A program made the translations under genes and the position numbers. The notes beneath the pieces are model-generated. The model was not told where the DNA came from and ran no database searches. It saw only the letters and a list, made by a program, of their open reading frames with translations. A stretch of DNA of 64,000 bases from Perilla frutescens (taxonomy: Eukaryota > Streptophyta > Magnoliopsida > Lamiales > Lamiaceae), in the NCBI GenBank assembly GCA_026008535.1, contig BRKX01000006.1, positions 46,488,664 through 46,552,663 on the forward strand. The letters run 5' to 3'. This document shows, piece by piece, positions 21,325-34,042 of this stretch. Numbering within the stretch: position 1 is the first letter of the stretch; every line of letters begins with the position of its first letter.

Positions 21325-24300
21325 TCAACACTTTTTGATAATTCTCTGAAGAGCTTGCTTGATTGCCCCAGCTGATGCACCTTTCACTCCCTTGCTCTGC
21401 ACATCATACAAGAACTAACATTTAGAGTCGTCCCGATATCATTCATAACGACCTTCCAAAAATAAATTAAAACACAATAATTTATTTGAAAAGTTTCAAC
21501 AAACTTATGTTAATCTGATAAATTGATCAATCATATATATATATACCTTGGCGTTGATAGACAGGGAGAGAATTCCATCAGTATTGGAAGATTGAACAGA
21601 TTGTGAATCCAAATTTAGTTGTGTCAAAGCTTCCATTACTTCAAGCAATACACACTGTCTCCAAGAACATCTCATCTCTATCAGCACATCCCTGTCTGTG
21701 ATGCTGATAGTTATACTATCTGTTGAGGAACTCGAACGACCCCTCTTGTTTTCACCGGCCATTTTCTCCGTATCACAAGATTTTCTTTTGTTTCCCAGCA
21801 GCTTTGTGATGCTGCCAAACTTGCTATGGCCATAATTGTCAGAAGTCCTCTCAATGGAATCATGAGCCTTACTTTGTGTTGCTGACTCTCGTTCCGTTGC
21901 TTCTTTGTAAGACTCCAGATCTTCCACCTTTCTCTCGAGCTCTCTCAGATACTCGATTGTATGATCAAGTATTGACACTTTGTCAACCTGCAATAACAAA
22001 AGTGATGAAATCTTCTTTCAACAATGTGTTTTCGGGAGAAGGGCTAATCTGAAAACCAGAGATTTAGGTACCTTGCCACCAGATGGAACTAGTGATCCGA
22101 GAATGGAGAATCTCTCACTTATTTTCTCTCTCCGTTTCCTCTCAGACAAGACGTGATTTCTGTCGACTTCATCGGCTTCTTGTCCAGAATGGTCATCACA
22201 TTTGTCCTTCTGTTTGGCAGATTCAATACGGGCATTTTCGTGCATTCTAGCTACTTCAAAAAGTACTTTCTTTAGTAACCTTTGCGGTGACAAAATCTGG
22301 GGCAATCGTGAACTCAATTTTCTTTCCTTCCAACTGATAAAGCTCGATTCTTGTTTACCATTTCTGTTAGGGCCTAGCATCAGCTGGTGGGAGCTCTTCA
22401 AAAGGCTAGAAAGCACACTCTGATAATGGACATCGCTTCCGTTGAAGCCAGGTGGTGATTTCTGCTGGTTGCATTCTTGATTGACAGGCATACAGTTATC
22501 ACTCGTCTTCTTTCCATCGAGTTGTTGGACTACAGACACCGGATTTCCTTGCGTTTGAGATACACAATCACTAGAACTTGTGGAGTTGTTCAAACCATTG
22601 CTGATAGCATCATCCTTAAATTGCCAGCTTTGCAATTGGGATGCCTCCCCATCAGCCCCGTCTGCTAAACTCGATCCCTCTATTAGTACATTGTCCGCAA
22701 AATCATCCGAACTGGTGTCAGGAGAACAAACTTCCACATCATCAAGATTGTTTTCAGGATCATTAGCGTGGTCGAGCACTTGATAGACAAGATCATGGTT
22801 GGGATTGATGACAGTATCCGAAGAGCTCTCCAAGAATGATGTTTTTATATGGTGAATCAGATTCCGATCCTCTGCAACCTTCAACGAAGCATATTCACAA
22901 CAAACAACATCAATATACATGTGAAAATCTGTTTTGAAGTCATGAAACAGAAAGTAGTAATTTCACAGCGCATACTAGTTCAGTTGTTCCCAGCTCAACT
23001 ACACCTCCCAAATGCGGAAAGCACACTACTGTCTGCAAGTTAAGAGCATGGAGGTATGAGCACTTAACTTTAATCATGTCAAAGTTCAACGTTAAACAAT
23101 CTTAGTGAGGTATCGATTTCATTATTAGTACCTGTAAAGATGCACTCTGGAAACAGCAACGTTTGTCCAGCAGTCAGCCATAATGATAGATATACAAATG
23201 AAGCAACGAGCATTCAGAAACATTCGGAGCAACCCATCAAAGGGCATAATCAGATATTTTGGATAGACAGATAAACAAATTGGAATCCTTTCACTTACCT
23301 TAGCAAGCAAAGAGCGAGAGAAAAGTTTGGTGTCTGCAAGATGAGCATTGCGTAGCCAGATTGTATCATTTTTCGCAAATGACCTTCCAGGCAACCTTCC
23401 AATTCCAATCAAACAACATGATGAGTGTTCTTCAATGATTAAATGGTGTCCCAATTACATCAGTCAAATTGAAATTTTTTCACTTCTTGAAAACAAGAGC
23501 AAATTAGTTTTTTGCCTATAGGAAGAAAAGTTCAAGCACCAACTTGGAAATTCAACATAAAATCATGTCCAAACTCAAACAACAACATAGCAACAAAGTA
23601 CTCGTGCAACTCTCAATGCATTAAGTTCACACAGCAGCTCACAATCAATGAACATATAAGTGTTCTTCGTTGATTGAAAGGTGTAGGAATTACATCAATC
23701 GAATCGAAAATTTTCACTTCTTGAAAACAAAATCAAATTAGTTGTTTGTCTATAGGAAGAAGAGCTCAATCTCCAATTTGAAAGTTCAACACAACAACAA
23801 ATCACATAGCAACAAAAAGCTCTCATCAAAATCTCAATACATCTAGTTCACACAGGAGTTCACAATCACTGCAATTGATCATCAAAAACTCAAAGTCACG
23901 AAGCTGAAACACCACAAATAAACAAGGATTGCTGCAGAAATAAATTACCCTTGGCCGACATTGAACACGAAAGACATGCACACCAAGAAATACCACTCCG
24001 TGTCAGTGAGATCTTCAGGGGATAATGCAGCTGTAGGCCTTTTAGGTTGTGGGCTGGTTTCACCTAATGACAGAGACTCAAACAATTCTCTTAGCTGATC
24101 ACTTCTCTGCAAGCCCAACGGATCGGAGTTCAACTCGACGGCCTGAACTGTTTTCCTTGTCTTAATATCTCCATTGTAGTACCCTTCACCCCATTCCAAC
24201 GACCTAACAAATTTCCATCCAACACATCGTAAGACAACTATGAACACTATCTTCACAAACCTCATCACCAGTAAGTCAACGCTGAAACAAGAATCCTTAA

Positions 24301-24798
24301 CTAAGATGTACACACAGTAATTCCCAATACTATGCTTTTTTCGTATGAGAAAAGGAATCAACTAATGATCCAGATTTGGAAAAAGATTCAAGTAAGTCAA
24401 CAAAGCGCATCAAAATCAGATAAATGTAAATAAATCTGCATTGATGGAGGATTATTGTACAGTAAATCAAGAAAGTTTCTCAAACCTCGTACAAATAAAG
24501 GAACCCTTTTTAGCAACCACGGAGAATCAAAAAAATCAACACCACACAAACACACACACATAAACAAAAAAACAGAGAGAGAGATTAAAAAATCAACACC
24601 ACACAAGAAAAAGTAGGAATTCAAGGTATCCAAAAGTTGATTTTTCTACTTTTTGTGAAAGTAAAGATAAGAACTTTACCCTGATTGTTTAGCAGAAAAT
24701 GACCAAAAAACTGCATAGCTCCATTGAATGCTTCGAACTGCAAGAGCAAGCTGATTTCTTAGATTATCTGTCACACCCTTTTGATTTGCAGTAGCCAT
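21325..24798 (-). CDS. bHLH transcription factor, GL3/EGL3/Delila clade (subgroup IIIf)
   Basis: Eight exons assemble with GT-AG junctions and continuous frame: 24798-24680, 24203-23949, 23395-23299, 23146-23132, 23032-22976, 22878-22072, 21987-21547 and 21396-21325, giving 620 residues (Delila-type proteins are about 640). The N-terminal MYB-interacting region (residues about 10-190) has AVRSIQWSYAVFWSFSA, LEWGEGYYNGDIKTRK and DLTDTEWYFLVCMSFVFN. An acidic middle follows (about 190-410). The basic region HVLSERKRREK (residues 423-433) keeps the His-Glu-Arg set for E-box binding. Helix 2 is VDKVSILDHTIEYLRELE (451-468), and an ACT-like C-terminus spans about 540-620 (SITISITDRDVLIEMRCSWR). 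Relatives join R2R3-MYB and WD40 proteins in the nucleus to control anthocyanin and epidermal-hair genes; that role is inferred. Exon 4 encodes only SASLQ. No stop or frameshift was found. A long intron (24204-24679) follows exon 1. Confidence 0.93.
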
Positions 24799-27229
24799 TC
24801 TTGAACTCTGGCCCTTTTCTGCCTACAATATACAGAAAATTCACTATTAATAAAGAATAATAATGCTTAAAAAAAACAAAGATGCCAACTTTGAAGCTGA
24901 CCATTTCTAATTGAAACGACAATAGCAATAACAAGGCTGCTACACATACCAGAACTAAATTATGGCAGAAAAAAAGAGCTAATTAATGTGGACCACAGCT
25001 CTGAATCCCGATTGATTCGATACAAGCTGGCCAAAAATGGTACTAAGCAACTAGTCAAAGTCTCCCAGAATAACTAGATTTGTACTTGAAAAAACTACTT
25101 CATCGGATCGATTGTTTATCTTAGTACACTCCGAAGTATTTTTTTTGGTGAAATCGAGAATCTAAGGCTTCATCAAATGAACCAAAGAGACCTTGCGAGG
25201 TCGTTTCTTGAACTTTTTCTTTTCTTTTATTTTGTGTTTCTTTTTTTGTCAAATGCAAACCTCTTCAACATGTTAACAAAAAAGCATGGGTTGAAATATC
25301 AATCATCAAATATGGACTAATGGCGTCATGTGGGATAAGGGGACCATGGGGTTCGGTGCTGGGGGGATGGGGATTAACTAAATACAAACATTTGTGTTAC
25401 ACCCATTCATAACTTAACATCACCTATTTATATTCCCATTTTTATTTAAAAATTTCTCAAGGATGTGTACATAAGTTTATATCAGACGAACGGATATTGT
25501 CCAAACTTAATTTAATTTGGAGAAAAATATCATTTATAACATTAAAAAGTTTCAGTTTTATTTTATTAAAAAATACTTCTAAAAAAATTTAAAAAAAGGA
25601 AAAGAGAGGCCGTGCTATTTTTTTAATTATTATTTTATTAAAAAAAATATCGCTTATAACATTGAATAGTATTATCTGTGCCAAATACTCGGAATCCAAT
25701 GCCCCTAAATTTATACATAGTCCATTGATCCATGTGTGTTTTTCCGTCCTGAAATATTTGTTAAATTTTCAAAGGTCGGATATTAAATTATAAAAATTAA
25801 AATTCATGAAATTTTTATTAGAATTCCCAAAATTCTTGTTTCAAAATGCAATTTTTCCCAAAATATATGTAATTAAAAATTATATAACTTTAGTAGTGAA
25901 TAGTGATGCACCAGATGGGTACGTTGAGTCTCGTTTCGAAATACTAGCACCCTATTTGTCGTTCAATTGAAATTATTCACTTCCTATGATATTATTAATA
26001 AATTAAACAATATATTATTACAAAAGACAAATTGAATTGGATTGATCTTTGATTTCAATTGCTTTTATTTAACTGAAAAAAGAAAAATCATGAAACTCGA
26101 ATCCAAGACGTCTTTTTTTCTAAAATAAAATGAATCTTCGTCCGGTGGATGTATTGGGGAAGTCATTTTGATTGCTAGTTGAAGTGAAAGTGTGGGGGGG
26201 GGGGGGGGGAAGAGAAAAGAAAGGGTGGAAAAACAGTAAGAGACGTGGGGTGATTAATTAGTTAAAGAAGAAAAAATATTGACAAAGATAGCTAGCAAGC
26301 TAGGCTTAAAGAAATTGAATACGAAGTTTTGAAATTAGACGTGGAAATATTAGATGCAATTATCATCACACATGGATCACTGCTGTCGTGTTACAATTGA
26401 AATTATTTAAATAAGATAGTATTAGTTGGACGTAACAAACAACATTAGTAAAATAATTAAATCATATTTTACTGTGGCATGTGGTAATAGTTTATTCCAG
26501 GCTCCACCTTTTTCTGATAGTTTTAGTTTATCTTACAATCAAGCTCCATTATTTTAATTTTTAAATTAACTGTCGTTTATTCAACACCTTCACGCAGGTG
26601 TCAGGGTAATTCTTCATTATATTTGATTATCTCGTTTGCAGCTTGAATTTAATTTCTTTAACTTATTAGATTTTAACTCTTACTTGACTACTAATTAATA
26701 TTATTAATCTTACTTTTCAACTCAGTACTTGATTTTTTTATAAATTATTTCACATCGTAATAAATTCTTCCTAGTTTTATTAAGAGTTTATTAATTATTT
26801 TGAAGTGTTGTTTGTTACAAAACGTAAAAATATCTAGTTATAAAACAAGCAACCGAAAGCGGAAAATACTATGAAAAATAAAAACACGAAATGTACATGG
26901 TGCGCCTAGAATCGGCTTATGTTCACGAGCAGAGGGAGTTCGTTTATATATATCTTTGATCAACAATAACAGTACAAAGGAATAAATGTTTAACTATATG
27001 TCGAATACAAAGTACAAACTTGGGTAAAATATTACCCACAAATTAAATTAGAAATCGATCCCTAAATATGATATTTCCTCAAATAGAGATAAGAAAAATA
27101 ATTAAATTAGTACTCGTATACTAATTATCAAAGATCTAGCATCATTTTATATGATAAATCTAACCACTGTCATTGATACATAATCAATGTTGGACAAAAC
27201 AAACCCAATCCAAATCAAATAATCTTCGG
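24799..27229. other. upstream region of bHLH gene, no gene seen
   Basis: Presumably contains the 5' UTR and promoter of the bHLH gene (transcription leftwards). AT-rich with no clear coding region. A run of 16 G lies at 26194-26209. Confidence 0.5.
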
Positions 27230-27450
27230 CTTGTTTACTTCAATGATTTACTATTGAGTGGATAGATAGTTTAGAGGATGAGGGGATGGATAAATCATAT
27301 CCCACCTCTTTAGGTGGGATACATATCCTACAAATAGGCACTGAAAAATCATTTTATTACGGATTTTGGGTTATCCACCATTTTTTAATATCATGCAAAA
27401 TAAACATAGAATAACTTATTAATTCACCATTATCCATCAAAATAAATAAG
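27230..27450. mobile_element. MITE, family shared with 57665-57862
   Basis: The ends are similar when inverted (CTTGTTTACTTCAATGAT and CTTATTTATTTTGATGGAT). A related copy in opposite orientation occurs at 57665-57862, sharing GGATAAATCATAT and ACATATCCTA. About 220 bp, non-coding. Confidence 0.65.
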
Positions 27451-28162
27451 GTGTTACAGGATATATTTATACAAAACCCTAGATACTATCAAATCGAGCC
27501 GTATCAGAAAATGGGTTGAATAACGAGCGAACCCGAGCCCTAAGCTGCAACACTAACCTCTATGAAAATATCATTTCCGGCCAAACGTCAAAATATTCGG
27601 AATTATAAATTACGCCACGTTAGGTGTGCATACGAAATTACAATTAAGTTATTACTTATTAACATAATTCAATTATGTTATTCTACACAATTGTAATTTA
27701 ATTCTTATTTCTTTGTTATTATGTTTTATTTTTATCTTTTTTCTGTGGCCGTTCTATTTAATTTTACACATCATGAACAAAAGAAAATCACATAATATAA
27801 AAAAATACATTACATATATATTTTGATATATACACACAACACACGGTCACATTTCGTATGAGACAAACAAGCATGTATTCTCTAGTTAGAATGTAGAAAA
27901 ATAGACAAGAAACAAAGGACATTTTAGTTTAGTTTGAATAATAATTTCACATGTCATCAAATGATATATGATGTAATAATAATTAATATGACGGAAAGTT
28001 GGACCCGGATGGATGGAGAAGTTATTTACAACTTCTTTTATTTGATCTACTATAAAGTCCTAAATATATATTTTAATTCAAAATTAGTTTTATTTTAAAT
28101 CCCAATGTACTCCTTTAAATTAAAACCCGAACTCTGAATCCATGATCCTCTCCTTCCCAAAT

Positions 28163-28195
<33 letters not shown>

Positions 28196-28207
28196 AGAAG
28201 AAAAAGT
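27451..28207. other. AT-rich intergenic, no gene seen
   Basis: No coding signal. Ends in a poly-G tract at 28164-28192. Confidence 0.5.
28164..28192. repeat. poly-G tract, 29 G
   Basis: Uninterrupted run of 29 G on the + strand; length may be inexact in an assembly. Confidence 0.9.
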
Positions 28208-28560
28208 GGATGAGATCCTCTATCCTAAATTTAGTGTTCTAATCCGTATTTTATGATTAAATTTATAATTTTTTTTATTTTTAAATTAATTATAATTTAT
28301 TATGTTTTAGTTTAATTTTATGATTATTTTTAGGGTTCACCTGATCCAAATAGGATTTATAATTATTTTTTAATATTTAATTTTCAAAAAATTGATTATT
28401 ATGGTTGTAATTTTTTAAATTTCAATATTTTGTTGATAAATGTGACTAGTTTGATTATGTTATAATTAATTTTTATTTTTGTAATATCTATTATTAAATT
28501 TGTAAATTCAATCATGAAACACGGGTTGAAACACCAAATTTAAAATAGAGGATCTCATCC
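28208..28560. mobile_element. MITE with TIRs of about 60 bp
   Basis: The left end GGATGAGATCCTCTAT and the right end, inverted, GGATGAGATCCTCTAT match. Similarity continues through AAATTTAGTGTT / AAATTTGGTGTT and ATGATTAAATTTAT / ATGATTGAATTTAC. Flanks AGAAAAAG and AGAAAAAA may be the target duplication. The AT-rich core resembles those at 33663-34042, about 50100-50310 and 57868-58240. Confidence 0.75.
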
Positions 28561-29336
28561 CAGAAAAAAGGAAGGGAAAAAGTTCAAAATACTAAAAACT
28601 TATTAATTACCAAAAAGAAAATAAATTGTGAATTCTCTAAGAAGAACTTATGATATAAAATGACACATGGTGTTGTAGGGAGTTGATTAAAAATACACAT
28701 TTTCCTAGTGTAGGAATTAGGAACCATCTTATACCATCTAACTAGATGGTTCATGGTTGAAATTTAATGTCAAAAGCAAGCCAAAAAATAAGGAGGTGGA
28801 GGTATAATTGTTCAATCCTTATAAAATAACTGATGTCATTACTTTTTAAAAAAAAATTAAAAATTTAAACAATCATATCTCACTCGTTTCTAATCTGATC
28901 AACACAAATAATACATTAAATTAAAGTATTTTTCACGCTGAGATTTAATGTCAGACAAGCCAAAAAAGAAGGTGAAGGTATAATTGTCCAATCCTTATAA
29001 AAAAAACTGATGTCATCACTTTTTTTTAAAAAAAAATCTTAAAATTTTTAAACAATCATATCTCACTCGTTTCTAATCGGATTAAGGCAAATAATACATC
29101 AAATTAAAGCATTGTTCATGCTCTTTAATTTAAGATCAGTCATGGATATGTTTGTGGAAATTAATATAGGCAAAAAATACAAAATATACATTTGTACTCG
29201 TGTCCAACGCGAAAATGCTTCCATTAGCTTTTAATAATGGTTCGTCAACATTATATAATGTATTTAAACGAAACATTTGTTATATGCTAACATACTGTAT
29301 TCATTATGCTAATGAAGAATTATCAAAATGTTAACA

Positions 29337-30763
29337 TGTTCGTGGTTTTATTATCCTACTGCAAGTGCACACTGTGGTTTATAGTGTAACTACAAACAAA
29401 AGTGTCATATCTATAGGGATTTAATATTTTAATTATTTGAGTACCACAATTTAATCTCCTTATGCTATCTAGATGGCCAAATTGAATGATTTAACCTAAA
29501 ACTAAAACAATAAATAAAAGCAAATAAATATGAAATCACAAAGATAGAAATTGTAGGAAAAAAATAGAAGATAAAGACCCATTCTAGAGTTGTCAAATTA
29601 TTATTCATTCCACTCAATTAATTTGCCAATTAATTACTTATGTTGGGACTTATATTTGTTAGGACAATCGCATAATTATTTTATACCTCTTCTCAAAGCA
29701 CCTAAAACGTACATCACACAATATAATTAACGTCTCCGTTCAATTAATATAATGCAACTCCTAAAAGATCCTAAGGTTTATTGTCCTTTTAGTTAACCTC
29801 AACTCTCTCGAGTGTTATTGATTAATAAGTCAATTTTTCTAGATCTAGTATTAAAACTCCTCTCTCGATTTATGAATTAACACATCAAATCATACTAATT
29901 AGTGATTAAGTAATCAACATATAATAAGCACAAGATAATTGAAACCAAACAAAGTCATAGACAATTAATTAAACAAATCAAAAGAGGTTCATAAATAAAC
30001 CATCTTCAACCCTAGAATACTAGAGTTTAGTTATTCATAGCAAAATAAATAATAAACACCAACAATAAAAATCCATGTTCAACAAAATAAAAGACAAATA
30101 AAACCCGGAGAAATTATCATCTTTAATCTTGCTTGACTTGAATCTCTTCTTGCTCTTCAATCTTCTAGCTCTTCTCTATAGCTTCTTTCTATGTGGATGG
30201 ATAGTTTATGTCATATATGGATGTGTGTGGATGTCTCAAATCGTCTCTAAGAAGTCCCTTTTATAGATGAAGAAATCGAACCCGGATAGAAAACAAATTC
30301 TATTCCAAATAGGAATCCACCGTCAAAATTAGCGGTCACAAGTTGACCTCTAATCTTGACGGCTAAGGTTTTAGCGGTCCGCCAACATCGACCGCTAATT
30401 CTGTCACGATCGAAACTTACCCGCTAACGTTGACCGCTAATTTTGCAAGGACAACGAGCTCCTGAAGCAACCACTAATTCTGACCGATATTTATGCACTG
30501 ACCGCAAATTCGAATCGCTAATTTTGTGTTGTCTTATTTAGCTCGATTTTGTGACTTTTCTTTGATCATTGCGTGTCATAGACTTCCTCCTTAGTTGTTA
30601 AAATATCCATCTTCACTTAATGGTTATTTCTACAAAGATTTATCTCAAACAACAAGAACCATCAAAGAATAGAAAACTGATAAAAAATTAGATAATTATA
30701 CACTATATCATCTCCAAATCACACATAATATACATAGAATAATGTATAAATATGAGTTTATCA
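29337..30763 (-). mobile_element. probable solo LTR inserted in the Mutator-like element
   Basis: This 1.43-kb block is absent from the otherwise similar sequence at 51655-52832. On the minus strand it starts TGATAAACTCATATTTATAC and ends near CCACGAACA. Its inner end contains TGCAAGTGCACACTGTGG and AGTGTCATATCTATAGGGA (+ strand), wording typical of TAT/Athila-type gypsy LTRs. Flanks GTTAA and GCTAA may be a mutated 5-bp duplication. No coding frame. Confidence 0.6.
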
Positions 30764-31289
30764 GCTAATGTAGTACATATACTTATATTGTTATTATGAT
30801 TTATTATATTTCGATTAAGGCTTATAATTATTATTTTTTATTTAATTTTTATATTTTAGTTACTAATTGATTATTATATAATATTTATTTCATCAAATTA
30901 GAATATATTAATTATGGTTTTCTTCATCCATGTATGATTTATACTTTATGCTAATGATGAATTGTCATATGCTGACATAGTTTATTCACAGTGCTGATAA
31001 AACAATATTGTAATGATAATAGGGTATATTTAATTTATATTGCTATTATGGTTTATTCATCCAATTAGGGTTTATAATTATTTTTTAGAATTTAATTCTA
31101 TTTTTATGTCATTGGAGTTTATTACATCTGAATATGGTTTATTCCATCCAATTATGATTTATAATTACTTTTTAGAATTTAATTTTTCGTTAACAATATG
31201 AGAAAGCTTTCATTAACATTACGATAATGCTTTATTAGAATGACAATAATGTTTCGTTGGCATTAGGATACTGTTATCAACTACCCGGT

Positions 31290-32359
31290 GCCTTTTGATA
31301 AAGACTTGCGTTAGACCGTCTAACGGGTCTCTTACGTTAGACATGTTAAATAGGACCCAAATCCGCACACAAAACTCATCCAAAACTGCAAAAAAAGTCA
31401 GCCCATGCAGCCGCTCACGCACGACCACAAGCGTATCACTATGTATAAAGTAAAGTATAACTATATATGAAGTAAAAGTATAACTGATTATATGTCGAAA
31501 TATCACTTAATATGAATTGAAGTATCACCAACTATGAAGTATTTTCACATGCTAAGAAGAAAATAAATGAATATTTTCTACATAAATCATAATGTGGGAT
31601 TTTAATTTACTTGATTCATTTATCTTCTTTTTTATAATGTTTGTTGATTCTCCAGACATCATGTATCACTATATATGAAGTAAAGTATTACTAATTATGT
31701 GTCGAAGTATCACTTAATATGAATTGAAATATCATCAACTATGAAGTGTTTTCACATGCTAATAAAAAAAAAGAATTATTTTCTACATAAATCATAATGT
31801 GGACTTTTAAATTAATTCAAACAAATAAATGAATTATTTTCTACATAAATCATAATGTGGACTTTTGAATTAATTCAAAAAAATTATAATGTGATGTTTT
31901 AATTTAGTTGATTCATTTATGTTCTTTCTTTTTGGAATGTTTATTGGTTCTCCAGACATCATATATTACTATGTATGAAGTAAAGTATTACTAATTATGT
32001 GTCGAAGTATATTTAATATGAATTGAAGTATTATCAACTATAAAGTGTTTCACATGCTAAGAAAAAAAAATGAATTATTTTCTACATAAATCATAATGTG
32101 AACTTTTAAATTAATTCAAAAAAAGAAATGAATTATTTTCTACATAAATAAAATTAATTCAAAAAAATTAAAATTTATATTTATAAAAAAAAAAACTTAA
32201 AAAGTGAAAAAAAAAACTAAAAAAAAAGGAAAGGAGGATGTGGAGGGAAAAGCAGATCATTAAAAAGGAAAAAAAAAAAAAGAGAAGGGAGGCCACATCA
32301 TGGGTCAAATAGAGATCCGTCTAACATAAGAGATTCATTAGACAGTCTCACAAGAGATC
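31290..32359. mobile_element. TIR element with tandem repeats, nested in the Mutator-like element
   Basis: The ends are inverted repeats of about 55 bp: left has GACTTGCGTTAGACCGTCTA then GGGTCTCTTACGTTAGAC; right, inverted, has GAGACTGTCTAATGAATCTC then TTATGTTAGACGGATCTC. It is absent from the related copy at 51655-52832. The interior is non-coding and contains about three tandem units (see next entry). Boundaries accurate to roughly 10 bases. Confidence 0.7.
31434..32070. repeat. tandem repeat, unit about 230-300 bp
   Basis: A block starting TATCACTATGTATAAAGTAA-like recurs near 31434, 31666 and 31966, each followed by TATGTCGAAGTATCACTTAA-like and TTTCACATGCTAA words. A shorter duplication (ATTATTTTCTACATAAATCA) occurs at about 31774 and 31832. 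Confidence 0.7.
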
Positions 32360-32613
32360 ACCCCGCATTTTTTTTTATAAACATTACCGAATTACGTAAT
32401 ACTCCCGCCTAGAAGATTTATCATATATTACAGAATTGACACCACCTCTTTTAAGCAAATCTAGGCCATATATTTTTATTGATTGTATGGTGTTAGATGA
32501 GTTCCTAGTTCTCATATTATGATTGGTGTACACTATAACTATCCTCTGGTGTTGTATATATCTATCTTATTGGTCAAAGTTTAATATAATATTCAATTTA
32601 CTATTTAACACTT

Positions 32614-33615
32614 TGACCCCGTTTGATTGGCACTGAATCTGATTTGGGAAAGTAATCTGATTCTCTATTTTAACACTACTGTATTTGGTTCATTTTTTAT
32701 GTAATATGGAAAGTAATCACATTCCTCAAAACAAGGAAAATTGTGCAACTTTCTTATATTATGAATACCTACTCCAAGTAGGTATTCTTTTTCCTTGTTT
32801 TTGGGAATCTGGTGTTAAATGATTTCATTGTTCGATTTCTTCATTTATTATAATTTTTTTTATAAATTATTATTATGTTTGGATTCGTATTTTTTAACTA
32901 AATTTTTTTAAAATTGAAAAAATAAGATTTATTATTATCTTTTTTTATTATTAATACTAAGTTTGGATTAAAAAATTTCAATAAAAAATGAGTAAAATAG
33001 AAAATTTTATAAATTAAAAAAAAATTAAAAAATGTGATACTTTTTTTATTGAAGAAATTACGACCAAAATTCGATCATTTTATCAATCATTTTTTTTGGC
33101 ATTTCTATCAAAATTCCAATAATATCATTTTTGAAACAACATTGCGGACTAAACGACGATCATACCATTGTCAATATAGATAATTTTGACTTCCAATTCA
33201 ATAAAAAAATATTTATATAGATAATTTCGATTTTCAATTCAATAAAAAATATTTGGATCGCCAATATTTACCTTAATTGATTTTTTTAGTCATATCATTT
33301 AATTTAAATTGAAATAATATGTTGCATTCAATATCTATAGTACTAATGCAAATTGAAGAATTACACATTATATGGTTCGTAATTTAAAATTATAAATATT
33401 GGTAGTATGAAATAAGATAAAATATATATTTTAAATATTTAATTATCTACTCTTGTTTAAATTTAATTCAATAATAAAAAGAGAATCATTGCAATTTTCT
33501 TGTTGTGTTCCAAACACAGAATAAAGATTCTATTAGTAATCATTTTCCTCATAATCACATTCCCAGAAATCATATTCTCAAAAAAATTTACTTTTCTACC
33601 AACCAAATGAGCCAT
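32614..33615. mobile_element. TIR element (PIF/Harbinger- or hAT-like), non-coding
   Basis: The left end CCCCGTTTGATTGG and the right end, inverted, GGCTCATTTGGTTGG resemble the GTTTGGTTGG termini of many plant MITE-like elements. Both ends continue with AAAGTAATCTGATT / AATGTGATTATGAGG-type words. Interior AT-rich, no coding. Target duplication not resolved. Confidence 0.5.
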
Positions 33616-33662
33616 GTGTAAGATATTTTTATTATCAATCTTAATTACCATATGACATGCTA

Positions 33663-34042
33663 GAGTTTTGTTAGTTTGCAGATTTTAGCCTACACGTTCT
33701 TGTGGGCACAACTTATGTGTCAGCCACCTCACCAATTTATATTATAAAAATAAAAATTATTATAGCATAACTAATCATAATTAACATTTATTGTTAAAAA
33801 TTAAAATTTTTAAAAATTATATATCCTAATTATGAAATACTAAAAATCAATTATTAAATTAACTTCAAAAATAAAATTATAAAAAATAATTATAAACACT
33901 AATTGAGTGGAAGAAATCATAATTAATACTTATAAAATTAAATTAAATCAAGAAAATTAATAAAAATTATTGATGTGGCTTCCACATGGGCGACATACAT
34001 AAAAAAAGTGAGTAAGCTAAGCTATATAGGATAACAAAACTC
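33663..34042. mobile_element. MITE, 380 bp
   Basis: The terminal inverted repeat is GAGTTTTGTTA (33663) and TAACAAAACTC (ending 34042). Flanks share GACAT. The core resembles the AT-rich cores of the MITEs at 28208 and 57868. Confidence 0.65.

Larger units (their letters stand above)
28677..32546. mobile_element. Mutator-like non-autonomous element, split by two insertions
   Basis: The ends are imperfect inverted repeats (left AGGGAGTTGATTA; right end inverted GAGGATAGTTATAG). The flanks are a perfect direct repeat TGGTGTTGT (28668-28676 and 32547-32555), extendable to ten bases with a following A. That is the 9-bp class of duplication made by Mutator-like elements. A second copy lies inverted at 51655-52832, and alignment to it shows two foreign inserts here, at 29337-30763 and about 31290-32359. 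No transposase. A duplication of about 185 bp is present at 28757-29100. Confidence 0.82.
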
